From Tetrahymena elliotti 4EA (Eukaryota > Ciliophora > Oligohymenophorea > Hymenostomatida > Tetrahymenidae), in the NCBI GenBank assembly GCA_000231825.2, contig JH720297.1:1341818-1374116 (forward strand): a DNA stretch of 32,299 bases. The letters are read 5' to 3'. The translations under genes and the position numbers were made by a program. The notes below the pieces were generated by a model, which was given only the letters and a program-made list of their open reading frames with translations, searched no databases and was not told the DNA's origin. Positions 11,374-23,092 of this stretch are shown here, in pieces (the first letter of the stretch is position 1; each line of letters starts with the position of its first letter).

Positions 11374-12175
11374 CAAATTTTAGATAGTATTATGTCTAAT
11401 GCACAATAATAACTTATCGTTTTAGCCTCGTTTTATTTTTGTTTTATTAAAGAATATTTAAAATATTTTTTTATGATCTCAATAGTTTCAAAATTTATTC
11501 CTTAACTTAAGAACTTTAATCGTTTTAAATGAAATATCAAAAAATCAAAGAATTAAAAATATTTTTGTTTTTGACCAAATAAAATTTGAAATTGTTTTAT
11601 TGAATTTTCTAAAAATTACTTGGTTAATTAATATTCTTTCTTGTTTTTAAATTTAAATAAGTCCCTTATAAATATTGATTATTTTAATAATAATATACTA
11701 TGAGTATATTCAATTTTATCAATCTTTCAAACATAAATTAAGTAAATAATTTAAAAAATAAAATTTTTTTGTAAAAATTCTATGAAGTAGATATGGGTTA
11801 TTTACCACATGTTAAAAATATTATTTTGGTTTTTAAGAGTTGTAAATGCTCCAAAAATAAAATAATATGTAAGATAAATTTGGAGAAAAAATTGTTAAAC
11901 TCTTGATTTTAATAAAGAAGCACTTGAACTTCATATTGCTGTTATGAAGTAGTTTTTGTTGCTTAAATGAATAAGTAGACATAGGTTATTTAAATAATAG
12001 CATGCTAAAAAATTAAATTCTACTTTACAAGTAAATGATAAATAAACCAAAAATGAAATGTCAATGTAAATGAGTAAAATTTTGAGTAATAATTTTAAAT
12101 TGTTGATATAAAAATAGTTAGCTTATCTTACTAAAATAAAGAAAAAGAGTAGTATTAGATTCAATTAATAGTAAA
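11374..12175. other. Spacer between convergent genes
   Basis: The 3' flanks of two converging genes. No coding signal. It contains a diverged direct repeat, GTAGATATGGGTTATTTA at 11787-11804 and GTAGACATAGGTTATTTA at 11975-11992, each followed within 30 nt by a CATG(T/C)TAAAAA-like piece. It also holds a perfect 8-bp hairpin: ACTTCATA at 11928-11935 and TATGAAGT at 11943-11950. Confidence 0.6.
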
Positions 12176-13957
12176 TCAATAATTTTTAACACTTTGAATC
12201 CATTTTTCAATTGATTCTTCCTTAGATTTTTCAAGAGGATCTTTAAGATAGTTAGAGTTTTCAAAGTAGCCTTTAGATTTTAAAGAAAAAATTATAAATA
12301 AATTTGTTTTTTATATAAAAAGTACCTTCTTCGCTATCAATATATCCATTAATTTTCTTTTCAAGAATTAATTGCATTAAATATATTTCAACAACTGCTT
12401 CTGTGACTTGTAATTATTTGCTAATGTAGCTAATTTTAATTTTTTCGTAAGGAATGATCATTCTTGTGATCTTTTCCAAACTGATAACTCTCTTTAATTC
12501 ATCAATAAAATCTTTCATAAATTCATCCTTTTTTAAATAAATTAAATTATTTTGAATATTTGCTTGGCTTTTATGAATTTTATTTAAGTTACTTCCATAA
12601 TTTTTGAAGTTCTATCAATGATTGTCATGTTGAAGAGATTAATATTCTTGGTTTCATAGGCATAACGGAGATTTTACATAGCAATAATTTCTCTGTCTTC
12701 CTTGTAGACCTTGGCTTCCTTGTTATCAAAAGGATTGATGGTAGAGCCGCTCAAAATGGAAGCAAGGACGACATATTTAAGAAGTAATTTAGCATTTTAG
12801 TTACCAATATCTTAATAAAACTTGAATGATTCTAATAATTCCTATTCAGCAAGCTTATAATTCTTTTCAAACATAAGCATTTTTCCACTTGTTTCTTTAA
12901 TGACAGCCATAATCTTAGGGTCATTGATGGTTGAAGAAAGACGCTTGGTTTTGGAGTAAACTTCCTTTAATTCTTTCTTTCTCTTTTGATTGATAAGGAC
13001 ACGAATTTCAATTGAGTATACTTCTAAGAGATATTCAGATTTTTTGGGATCATCTGAGCCATCAGGTAAGGTGCAAGAAGCTTTAATTTGAGATGAAACA
13101 TCGTTAAGATTTGTGAAATCTCCAGATTCGAAATAGATCTTAGCTAATTTCAATGAAGCATTAAACCATAATTAGATCATTTACTTTTCTTTCAAATAGT
13201 GTAATATAATCTCAAAAGCCTTTTGTCTGATACTAAGATCTTGTAAAAGCATAAACTAATTTATTACATAAAAATATTTCAATTAAACAAAATTTATCAT
13301 TAATTATTGCTTGATTTCTTTTATTTATTCTAAATACTTTCTAAAAGATCATCCTTAAAATGATTTTTCTCCAAAAGAATGGTTTTAGAAATAAATAAAT
13401 AAATATAAAATTGGATTGAATATAAAATTTACGCTTTCAATAATCTGTGTAATACCATCAGTAGCATCGTTACGACTAACACTTTCCATATTTTGTAAAA
13501 TTAAATTAATGTTCTTGATCAAATCATTTGTTTAGTTTTGCTTAACAGAAATAACTATAATATATTGGAGTGATTTAAATGTCCATTTTCTTTTTGAAAC
13601 ATCTTTTTCCTATTCCTTTACAATAATATTTTGGAAAATAGAAATAGCACTGGTAGGATCATCAGTAATTTCACCTTTTTTATTTAATTAACATATTAAG
13701 CATTTAATGAATTTCCTATTATAAAAATTTCTCTGCTGATAACATGTGAATTTGATGTTTGCCAAACAAACAAAAAATAATGATTCATTGATATAAATTG
13801 CTTATTCTCCAATTAAAATAATGTAATAGGTACCTTCTGCTGTATAATATAGATTTTCTAACTCGACTTCTGGATCATCATCTTAAGGATCATCATATCC
13901 ACCTTCATCATATTCACCTCCATCATAGGCATCATCTTCGTACTCGTAATCAGACAT
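12176..13957 (-). CDS. CSN2: COP9 signalosome subunit 2
   Basis: Five exons on the minus strand: 13957-13834, 13674-13433, 13255-12593, 12527-12326, 12270-12176, giving 441 aa (animal CSN2 is 443). CSN2 is the PCI subunit of the COP9 signalosome that contacts the cullin-RBX1 substrate; the complex removes NEDD8 from cullin-RING ligases. Support: an acidic N-terminus ([14 protein letters not shown]) as in other CSN2s, then [79 protein letters not shown], and a C-terminal PCI/winged-helix part with [16 protein letters not shown]. Introns are 159, 177, 65 and 55 nt, all in phase. The 177-nt intron has an in-frame TGA, so it must be removed. The 159-nt one has none and is a multiple of three. Rpn6 is the nearest alternative, but the length and the LLEVYSIEI and EAK blocks favour CSN2. 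Confidence 0.95.
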
Positions 13958-15868
13958 TTTTGGAGTATTAATTATTATCTAATATAATTTTTGTTGTGAA
14001 TAAATTTACTTTTTAATAAGATTTCTTTCTAATATAGTTTATTTTATGAAATCACTTAGCTTTCTGATAAGATGATAAATCTTTTTTTTTAATTTATTGT
14101 TTGTTTACCAAGAAAGACAAGAAGACACCTTTAATTAACTTCAGTTCTATTCTTTTTTCTATGAGCTAGCTAATCATTGATTGAATCTTTTATTTTATTT
14201 ATTTTCTTTAAATGCATAACTCTTTACCTTAATATTTCCTTTCTATGCACAATGAAAGATATGCATCTATCTTTAAGCAATAACTTTCATTAGACATATA
14301 TTCTTTTTTATTTTATTTTCATAATAATTCCTATGTATTCTTATTCCCAGAAATATCCTCATTTTATTATTTATATTTAAATAATCTCCTCTTATTCAAA
14401 TATATATAAAAAATATCAATCCAAAAGCACATGTTTGCTTGATAGTGATATTTGATCTTTTTGATCATTAAAAAACACACACATTCATTCACCCATGAAT
14501 GAATACCTTGATATTCTGATCTAACCAAACCAAATTTGTGTGACTTATTTTTTCAGTGTATTTATAAATCATCAGAAATTCATTTGCTTCATGTTGATAT
14601 AAACTTTATTCTATGATAAAAATTAAAATTCAAAAAAATAACAAACAAATTCCTTTTATTTTAAATTAAAAATTGAAAAATATTAAGAATTCCTTGTACT
14701 TTAAATTAAAAATTGTAAAAAATTTATTTTTTTTTCTCCATAATTCAAATCAAATTAAATCAATTAAATCTTTCATTTTTAATTTTTGTTACTTTTAAAA
14801 TATTTTTTTTAGCTTAAAAGTAGCCAAATATTTTTATAGTGAATAGCAATTTAATTTATTTATTGCATAAAATCTTTAGTTTCTTAAATATTTATAAAAA
14901 CAAACATAAACTTAAATAACATAAAGATATTATTTATCCCTTTTTATAAAAATTAATATTTTTAATTTATTTTTCTACTTATCTATTTAATAAACACACA
15001 GCCAATTTAAATCAATAAACCAAAATATTTTGAGTAAATTAATTGATAAATTTCTAAAATAGAAATAGGTAGTAAAATCTAGCTAAAGCAGCAATAAAAA
15101 CCAAACTAGGTAATAAAAAATAACATATTTATTTCTAAATCTAAATAAGTCAAAGAAATAATTTGAATTTTTATTCATTTTTCTAAAACCAGATACAATT
15201 CCTAAGGTATTAAATGGGATTAAAGGTATCCTTTTTATTTTTAATGAAAATTTAGAGAATATATTATTTTAAAAAAATGGAGTTGAATAATTATTAATAT
15301 CGTTAACAAATTTAGGTAGAATATATCACTAAATTAAAAGTTTTTACATTTTTAAATATAATAAAAAAATATTTTAAAGGTGAAAAAGAGAGAAGTTTAT
15401 GAGATTTGATAATATAAAATTAAATGTAATTATTATTAGTAAATAATCTTAAGTTAAATTTTATGATGCTTAGTTAAAAAAAGCTAACTAATTTTTCTAA
15501 GTTTTACAAAATTAATTTTAATAATATTGTAACCATATTTTGTGTGATAAAAATAGAGTTTGAATAAAACAAAGTGAAGTATGACTAAAATATTTTTTTG
15601 CTGAATAAATAGGATTTAAGAGGGTGTAAAAAAATGTGTAATTTTTTATACATAGAGTAATTGAATATAAAATATGCAATATTATCGATGAACAGCTAGT
15701 TTATTATATATTTAATTTTAATATTAATGTTATTGGAAATCACATTATTTTTAATTTAAAGCTTTTAATTTTTAGTGATTCTATGACTGATTTTTATAGA
15801 TAGATTGATAGGTTTTGATTGCACAAATAGAGAATAAAGTTTTATTTTGAAAAAATCTAGGGCTCTCA
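13958..15868. other. Long AT-rich spacer
   Basis: Holds the CSN2 promoter side and the 3' flank of the membrane-protein gene to the right (both genes on minus). No coding region found on either strand. The one clear structure is a perfect 9-bp inverted repeat with a 4-nt loop: ATTCATTCA at 14483-14491, loop CCCA, TGAATGAAT at 14496-14504, about 530 nt upstream of the CSN2 ATG. Confidence 0.6.
14483..14504. repeat. Perfect 9-bp inverted repeat
   Basis: Two 9-base arms that are exact reverse complements, separated by CCCA. The arms are themselves ATTC/GAAT duplicates. The repeat lies upstream of CSN2 in a spacer without genes. It could be a protein-binding palindrome or a short hairpin; nothing else in the sequence decides. 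Confidence 0.7.
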
Positions 15869-16546
15869 TCAAACAAAAGAGGTTATGTTACCAGTATCGT
15901 TTTCAGGGTATTCTTCTCTTATCAAAACTACCATCTTTTCATAAATATCGTAAGGAGAAGTTCTGTTAAGAGTGAAGTGTCTGAATCTTTTTAAGATACG
16001 AGGATTTCTTTCAAATAAAATTTTGCCTTCATACTCAAGTCTGGATTAGCCCTCTCTGAAAGCAAGAACCCAATTCAAGAATTCCTTAGTTCTAAATTGA
16101 GATCCTGTATTTGCATGGTCATAAAGATACTCAATAACAGGTGGGAAAGCCAATACAGAGTACTTAATGGAGCTTATTTTCTTAAAATAAGGCACAAATG
16201 CAAAAATACCAAATAAACCTGCACTGAGTGCAATACCTAAGAAGGGTGGCTAAAACTTGGATTAAAATACAGACTTAAAATCTGTTCTAATGTTTTAGTT
16301 GAATTTTTCATATCTTTCATATTCTTCATCAAAAATTTATCCAATTTGAAGCATTTGCTTATTCAATTCCAAATTTATAATAGATCTCTAAAAGAAGAAG
16401 GGATAACGAGAGCTCAACTTTTTATGTTCAAGTTTTTTTTCAATGCTATTAACCTCCTATTCAAATTTATTGTAATTGCTTACAAAGGCCTAGTCCCACT
16501 TGTAACAGAAGGGGGTAAAAGTTGAGTTAAAGTTGCTTGAAGCCAT
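15869..16546 (-). CDS. Predicted membrane protein, unknown function
   Basis: 225 aa in one exon, from the ATG at 16546 (MASSNFNSTFTPF) to tandem TGA stops (15871-15866). A hydrophobic segment at about residues 102-121 (FLGIALSAGLFGIFAFVPYF) is a clear membrane span, and a weaker one may follow at about 129-141. The first 100 residues are hydrophilic and helical with a Lys/Glu-rich stretch. The C-terminal 80 are basic and soluble-looking (WVLAFREG, RILKRFRHFTLNRTSPYD). There is no obvious signal peptide or cleavable presequence. The size, single central span and clean codon use would fit a lineage-specific organelle membrane subunit, for example of a ciliate respiratory complex, but I recognise no family and this is only a suggestion. 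The double TGA gives a firm stop. Confidence 0.85.
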
Positions 16547-17881
16547 TTTTATTTACGTTTTTTGTATTTGATTTGTTTTTATTACTTTTTTTGTTTAATA
16601 GTAGATGAAGCTAATAGTATTTGTAGGGATTTCAATAAATAAATATCTTTTTCTTGTTAATTATTTATATTATCTTATATTTTTCTTTATTTTCACTATT
16701 TATTAATATTTCGATTAAGCTAAAACACAATCAATTAATGTATCAACCAAGGACTTATTTTACTTTTAATTATTTATTGTAATTGAGAAATTTATTATAC
16801 ATGCAATCTTCATTCAAATTTTTATGTTTTAATGAGATATGCATTTAAAATCTTAAGTAATTCCTGTCATATAATTTGATTAAGTCGCTTCTAGAATTTT
16901 TTTAGAACTATCTTTTTAAAAAAATATGTAAAAACTTAGAAATAACAAAATTCACTTTTGCTGGCTGAGTTATATTTGGAACCTTCCTCACTACAAATAA
17001 ATAATTATTTATTTAGTAGGCATAAACATTTCAAAATGAAAAATTACATTTTCTCTTCTAAATAAACTCTAAAGATAGGTACAATGAATATTCGTAAACT
17101 ACTTAATTATAGTAAAAGTAACTACAAAAATAAAACATATAGCATCTTATCTGGATACAAAAATATGCCAAGCAGCACCTCTTGAAAAATTAGTTGTTTT
17201 TGATACTTCTACTTTTTCTGCTTTTTGTCTAATGATACATAAACTCCCATATATTTTTTAATTAAATCAATTTAATCTTTTATCAAAAAAAAAAAGAAAA
17301 TTTTTTCATTTTACTTTCTTGGATGCTTAAAAAATAATTTTGTTGATTTTTAAAAAGAAAATATGCTTTTTACTGAAAAAAAAGAGAAAAAGTCAAAAAA
17401 TTTATTTGTGAAAACAAAAAAATTCATTTAATTATTAAATTTTTTTGATAAAGAAAGATATGAACTCAGAAGAAAAAAAAAAGAATGTCTTATGTGAGAG
17501 ATTTGTAAATTTTCATAGTATTTAAAATTATAGATGAATTTATTTTTATTGTTTTAATTTCAATATTAAAAAAAATACCATTTTGAATAATAAGTGATAA
17601 GATCAAATGTTTAAATGCATTATGGATATTTTATAATTTATTTGATCAATATTTTGAATAAATGAATAAATTTAAAAAATAATTAGAAATGAGTGAATAA
17701 ATGAAGGTGTTTATGAAAAAACATATTACACAGGTTTTTATTATTTTTTAGAATAATAAAAGTTAAAATATATTAATTATGTTCGAATTAGTGAGGAAGT
17801 TGCTGAAAAAATTTACATAAATATTATTAATTTGGTAGTTTTATTTAAAAATTAAAAAAATTTTAAAGAATTGTCTGTCAT
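16547..17881. other. Spacer, no supported gene
   Basis: AT-rich spacer between two minus-strand genes. An uninterrupted ciliate-code frame of 127 codons exists on the minus strand (ATG at 17250, TGA at 16867). It is strongly hydrophobic with no recognisable motif, and a frame of this length is expected by chance when only TGA stops, so I do not call it a gene. Confidence 0.5.
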
Positions 17882-18883
17882 TCACTTTTTAAGAAGATTG
17901 ATAAGCTTAGGAATGAACTTGAGAAGGTTCTAATTTTAAACAGCTTTGAAGGATTATGTCTATTAAAATTGATATTTTTAAAAGCCTAAAAATGGTTGAT
18001 TTAATTTGATTGAATTGTTTAAGTAATTTTATTAGGCGTTTGTTGTAAAATGACTTTTTTGTTTTTAAGTTAAAGATTTTATTTTATCTTAGTATTGAAT
18101 TAGAGTCTTGTAATTAGGATTTTCTTCTTTGTCTTCAAATTAAAAGAACATTTGAGTTTAAAAGTTAGTGCAATTAGGATGTGAGAGTAAATAATTAAAA
18201 TATTATGATGAACCTAATTCGTTTATCTTAGAGTTTCTTTGAACATTTATTTATATTTTTTTTAAAGTTTTTATCCTAGAAATAGTATTTCCTAATTCAA
18301 TAAAACCTTCATTACTTATACTTGAATTATCTAAATCCAAATGCAACTCTTGCAACAAGCTTAGTTTTTCTATATTTTTGCAAAATTCTTTTAAAACTTC
18401 ATCATTGAACTTTTTACAGTGCTTGAAAGCCAAGCTTAATTTTTTAACATGATTTAATTTTTGCAGAGATTTTGCTATTTCAATCAAAAGAGACTAAGGA
18501 AAATCAGTTTTATTGAAGCTGAGTTTCAAATTAACAATTGATTCTAAAGATTGAATAAAATTAGGAATATCTTAGTGAGATGACTCTTTAAGGAAGATAT
18601 CATCATTAGTAACAAAAGTAAGCTCTTTAATATGATTGAAATTTCTATTTTTAAATACAATGCATGCATCAAATAGCAGATTCTTATCATTAATTATCAA
18701 AGAATTTAAATTCTTATTTGTAGAAATAGCCTCCAAAAACTTATCTATAAATTCAGTGATATCTTTATCTTAAAAATTAAATTCTTCTTCATCTAAATCC
18801 TCAAATTCATCAAAAGTAAAAACTACATCTTTGAGCTTATCTATGCTAGAAATTCCATAAGCACTAGCTATAAATCTTTTCAT
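17882..18883 (-). CDS. Leucine-rich-repeat-like protein
   Basis: 333 aa, one exon, ATG at 18883, TGA at 17884-17882. The central part (about 65-215) has a periodic Leu/Ile pattern of the ribonuclease-inhibitor-like LRR type common in ciliates: NLNSLIINDKNLLF, HIKELTFVTNDD, IVNLKLSFNKTDF, HVKKLSLAFKHCKKF, LLQELHLDLDNSSI. The acidic N-terminal stretch (EFEDLDEEEFNFQD) precedes it. The last 110 residues are Gln/Asn/Lys-rich without repeats. LRR folds of this kind bind protein partners; ciliates hold large expanded families of them, often of unknown role. No kinase, F-box or other domain is visible. The repeats are weak, so some other alpha/beta solenoid is possible. Upstream TGA codons and the absence of splice signals support the single-exon model. 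Confidence 0.75.
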
Positions 18884-20026
18884 TCGGATCATCTTTATCT
18901 ATCTTTTGTATCCTTTCTTAGTTAAAATAAATATTTGTTTATCTCCTTCAAATACTATTAAATATTAAAAAGAAATTAAAATAAAATTAAAAGAAGATAA
19001 TTGTTTATTCAATAGCCAGAAACATAATCTAAAAAAATCAATTATTTATTTTATTGATAGATCTTTTAATCAAAAGTCATTCTTCTCTTTGAAATAAGAA
19101 ATAAACAATTGAATCATCCAAAAAAAAATAAAGTTAACAAAAATACTCTATTAGACTATATTTTTAATTTTAATTTTAATAAATAATTTATTAATAAAAT
19201 AGCATTAAAAATCAATGGTGGCTTGTTGCTAATTATTTTTTCTTTATTTGTTTATTTACTTCTCTTTTGAAAATAAAATTAAAAATGGCATTTTTTCTTT
19301 TTCTTGTTCTTGTTTTAAAAAATATTTGTTTGAAAATAAAGTGAATTTAATAACAAAAAAAAAAAACAAATTTATCTTAATGCCATTTTTTTCTCCTTAA
19401 AAAGGTAATCAATTTAAAAAAATAAATAGAAATTAAAGTTTACAAAAAAAGCCATAGAAAACTAAATTTTGTATTTGGGATTTAAAACAAAATAAGAATT
19501 TATTTAGCTCAAAATTAAAAAATGATATGATTATTTTTTATGAATTTTAATTATTAGATTTGCCTTTTCTATCTAAATAATCTATTTTACTTGTTGCTAT
19601 TTAAAGGAGTATTTTTTATAATTTTAAAATTAATATAGAAAATCAAGTTTCCTTATGTTTTAATATTTGGTAGATTTTAATTGAAATAAATTGATTTAGA
19701 ATCATAAGATATAACTTGTCGGACATATTCTAGCTTATTATAATAGTCTATTTAAACTGGATAAAATAAATAATTTTAAACAAATATTTTTTACAGATTA
19801 ATCTTAGAAAATTTAAACAATTATTTTGAGGAGAAATGAAAGAAGCAATGATATTGATTTAAAAATGAAATAAAAAGAGATAGGTTTAAATTACAAAGAT
19901 TAAGATATAAATTAGAATAATAAAGATAATATTTTTTAATAAATTAAGAGAATTTTCTATTTTTAATGGAAGGAAAAATAAATTATTATTTGGTTGTTTG
20001 GTTTTTTTGTTTGTTTGTTTGTTTTT
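18884..20026. other. Spacer with poly-(GTTT) and weak frames
   Basis: Mostly AT-rich with no firm gene. A plus-strand frame from about 19684 to 19990 is open and somewhat coding-like (includes RRNERSNDIDLKMKQKEIG) but has no start, acceptor or homology. The sequence AAAAATGGCATT at 19283-19294 recurs inverted as AATGCCATTTTT near 19380. The right end is a GTTT-rich run (19992-20026) lying directly after the stop codon of the minus-strand gene. Confidence 0.45.
19992..20026. repeat. GTTT-type simple repeat
   Basis: Imperfect (GTTT)n, reading AAAC-rich on the minus strand, so it forms the start of the 3' UTR of the 577-aa membrane-protein gene. A shorter run of the same type lies at 6731-6743. 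Confidence 0.75.
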
Positions 20027-21760
20027 TCATTTGCTTAGTAAGCTTAATTGATGATTTTCTTGATCTAATTAAATTTCACTTCTATTACTAGTTACTTTAT
20101 TCAAGCATTCTTTCTTTGAATCGAGGCTAAGCTGATCTTCTTCTTTGACAGGAGTGAAATTAAAGTTTTAATTGATAATGTTGTTAACAAAGGGAGAAGG
20201 GGTTAAGTTATTAGTATAAATAGGTGAATCTTGTAATCTCGATTCAGACTTGAGTACTTGTAATCTTTTATTCTGAATATTAGAGTAGTCTTAATTTTCT
20301 TCATCACTTTCATCTTCTTCAGGATCAATATTTTCATCGCCATTATTTATGTATGTTCTAAAGTTAGATTACTTGTATTTAGTTTCCTTTACATTATCAT
20401 CTGAACTATTACGTTGGATGCTAGAAGGCGATTAAGAATCAGAATTTTAATTTTTAAAATGATTTGCAGGTGTAAAATCTTATTCAGTTTGATTGATTGA
20501 GCTTTGATTGAAGATTATTAAATGATTTGAGTTAATATTTTATATCTCAAGTCCCAAAGGTAAAGCTGGTACTAATTTTTAATTACTGAGTTGGTTGGTC
20601 TTATTCAAATCAACAATATTTGCTTAGTTTAAAACATGCTTTTCTTCACTTTATTTTTCAGAGCATAATTCTTGTTAAAAGTTTTCTTCATCATCTTCAT
20701 CATTATCCGTGTTAAACTTAATAACTTCTTCTTCTTCTTTACTTCCAGTAGGTACTTTGCTTAATTTCTTAGATTTATTTCCGTTATTTGAGGATAATCT
20801 ATTTTGGTATGAAGAGTTAGAAGGTTATTTTGTGTGATTTATCTCACCCATTTCAATTATAACTTAGCCATCTTTAATAGTAATTTCTTTTTAAGATTGA
20901 TTTATACTGCGTAGATTGATTGCATATTAATCCAAATTGTTTTATTAGCCATCACTGTACTTATCATTTTCTCCATTAAGGTCTTCATGGAATTTAGCAG
21001 CGCTGATGATTTCTTAATCATTTCCGTCTGTGATTACTCCAATGTTTTTCACCATTACTTTTTCTTCTTCTTGAGGAGAATAGATGTTTACTTTTTATTC
21101 AGAAACCTACTTCTTATCTTTCATGAAACGACTAGCTGGAGGATATTTTTTATTGAAGTTATCTTAAGATTATTATTAAAACATGCTTTTGACTGAAGCT
21201 TCATTATTTTGATTTATTTATGAGTTAGTCATTAAGGCAGCAGCTTAATAACCAAAAATGATAGTGGAATAATCTGTAGATAATCTCCATGTAATTTGGT
21301 TGCCACTTCTTTGTGTTTCGCTAAGCAAAATGAGAGATATTTCATGAGTAATTTAGCTGAATGAATAGTGCCATAAAAATATACATAAAATTTAAAGTAG
21401 AATAATAGCTAAAGAAATAGCAGCTAAAATATAAACTCCCGCTTAAAAGGTAGTTTATTCTTTATCTTCCCCTTCAAGAGTCATATAATAAATACCAAAA
21501 ATCATACAAATAAAAAGCAAAATATTAAATTTCTAAATGAGTCTCATCCAAAACACTGTTTTTTCACTCTAATTAAGAACTTTTTCAATCTGACTTTGAA
21601 CAGATTTAACCTTTTTCTTCAAATCTGGCTGTAATTTATGAGCAATACTTTTAATCTACTTAAAATTGAAGCGATAAAGCTTCAAGTTAAATGGAATTTC
21701 CAATTCGTTTTCTGATAATTTAAGATTTTTCTTTTAAGAGAAGCACAACAAATATGACAT
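20027..21760 (-). CDS. Two-span membrane protein with acidic tail
   Basis: 577 aa, one exon, ATG at 21760 (MSYLLCFSQKK), TGA at 20029-20027. An amphipathic, basic N-terminal region (1-75) is followed by two hydrophobic segments, about 77-93 (FNILLFICMIFGIYYM) and 107-130 (AGVYILAAISLAIILLQILCIF), with a short acidic loop between. A predicted helix (ISLILLSETQRSG) follows. From about 180 onward the protein is disordered: Gln/Asn/Ser-rich with acidic runs (EEEEVIKF, DNDEDDEENF, DPEEDESDEE) and many Ser/Pro sites (SPSS, LTPSPF, DSPIY). It is best read as a membrane-anchored protein with a long cytosolic phospho-regulated tail. No channel, transporter or enzyme motif is recognisable, and I assign no function. 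The reading frame is long and clean, so the gene itself is secure. Confidence 0.85.
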
Positions 21761-21841
21761 TTCTTCTTAAATCAATTTATTTATTTACTTTATTTACTTA
21801 TTTTTTCTTATTAATTAATTATTATTTTCAATGAATGTTAA

Positions 21842-22186
21842 TCAGTCTTTGTAAATTTAAAGTATATAATAATAAATTTTTATAAATTTAAAGTAAGTTA
21901 TTTGATATTTTTACTAAACCTAATAACAATCACAAATTGGCACAAATTAATTAGCATTATACTTTGTGTTCTTTAACATTCCTTCACATCTACCACAAGC
22001 AATATCAATTCAAAACAAAATTTGTCTTTTTTCGTTTTCTTTTACAGTCGCTTACTCTTTATTAAAAAAGATACATTCTCGAATTCTTTCACATCTTGTG
22101 CTTTTCTTTATTTTGAACAATAATTAGGGATAAAGTTATTTATGAAAACCCTTTTCATTTTTTGGCAACATTACTTCAAATTTCAT
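21842..22186 (-). pseudogene. Cys-rich frame interrupted by one TGA
   Basis: Minus-strand frame from ATG 22186 with denser coding composition than its surroundings: 58 codons, a TGA at 22012-22010, then the same frame continues to the next TGA at 21844-21842. Cys pairs straddle the interruption: RCERIREC before it, and ACGRC and CDC after, suggesting a small zinc-binding protein. Three readings fit. It may be a nonsense-mutated remnant. It may have a 66-nt in-phase intron (GTAAGC donor to GTGGTAG acceptor) that removes the TGA but also the CGRC pair. Or TGA may be read as selenocysteine. The tail after the CDC pair looks non-coding. No family recognised. Confidence 0.35.
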
Positions 22187-23092
22187 TGATATTCTTACAT
22201 TAAAAGTTGAATAAATATTTAACAAACATAAAGAAACTGATTGGTTTTAAGAAAAAATACATTAGATTTGATAATATTTTATCAAGCAGAAGAGTAAAAA
22301 AATTTGGATTTGAAATAACTCATATATTATGTTAGGCTTTTTGAATGATAGACAATTATGCGCTTTTAAAATATCAGATAGAAAAGAAGAAAAAAAATTA
22401 AATTAAATTTTATGAATTGATCATCTTAAATTAATTTCATTAATATTTAATAATTTTAGTGAAGAATTCTTCAATAAATTTAATAAGTTCGAACTGCCTT
22501 TTCCTTTTTTTCCAAATCAAAAGGTTTAAATTAATAGAAATTCAAAATCACTAAGAAAATTTATTTTGAAATTTCTTCAATCTGTATTTTCTATCTTTGT
22601 AATCTAAAAATATTTACAAAAACAAAAGACTCTAACAATATATAAATAAAATAATTATTTTAAAATATTCGTTATCTCATTAAAATCCTTTTTAATTTTT
22701 AAGACCTTAAAAATATTAAGAAAAAAAGTCTTTGGATATTTTTAGAATTATATTCCAATTGCTTTTTCCTTATAATTCATAACAAAAGCGTTTTATTGTT
22801 AGTTTAATTACAGGAAGTACTGTGTAAATAATGATGATAATAATAATAGTCCATTCAAATTTTTTAGTCGATTGCTTCAAGCTTATCGACCTATCAAAAA
22901 TAAATCCTCAATTTTTAAAAAAAGTTGATTGGATTTTGTAAATATTCCCAATTTTATCAATCAATATATAGATTTAGGTAATAAACAGCTTTAGATATTT
23001 TGAATTTATTTCATTTAAAAATACTTTTGATAAAATAAAATCATAATATAAAAGCAAAAACATAATTTTATAAATAATATAACTTTAATTAG
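22187..23092. other. Spacer, nothing recognised
   Basis: AT-rich sequence between the interrupted Cys-rich frame and the zinc-ribbon gene. The bases just before the zinc-ribbon ATG (TTTAATTAG) could be an acceptor of a 5'-UTR intron. No coding region seen on either strand. Confidence 0.5.

Noticed and set aside
15876..15884. AAAGAGGTT, the start of the reverse complement of the Tetrahymena chromosome-breakage sequence
   Set aside because: Only 9 of 15 bases match and it lies inside the C-terminal codons of the 225-aa membrane protein; no telomeric repeats nearby.
16867..17250. 127-codon open frame on the minus strand
   Set aside because: With TGA as the only stop, frames this long arise by chance; the product is hydrophobic with no motif, and other frames over the same stretch are also open.
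19286..19345. Short frame beginning MAFFLFLVLVLK, resembling a signal peptide
   Set aside because: Only 19 codons, no continuation by a good donor, and T-rich DNA readily gives such hydrophobic strings.
19684..20000. Plus-strand open frame with a charged, coding-like middle
   Set aside because: No start codon, no acceptor, no homology, and it runs into the antisense of the next gene.
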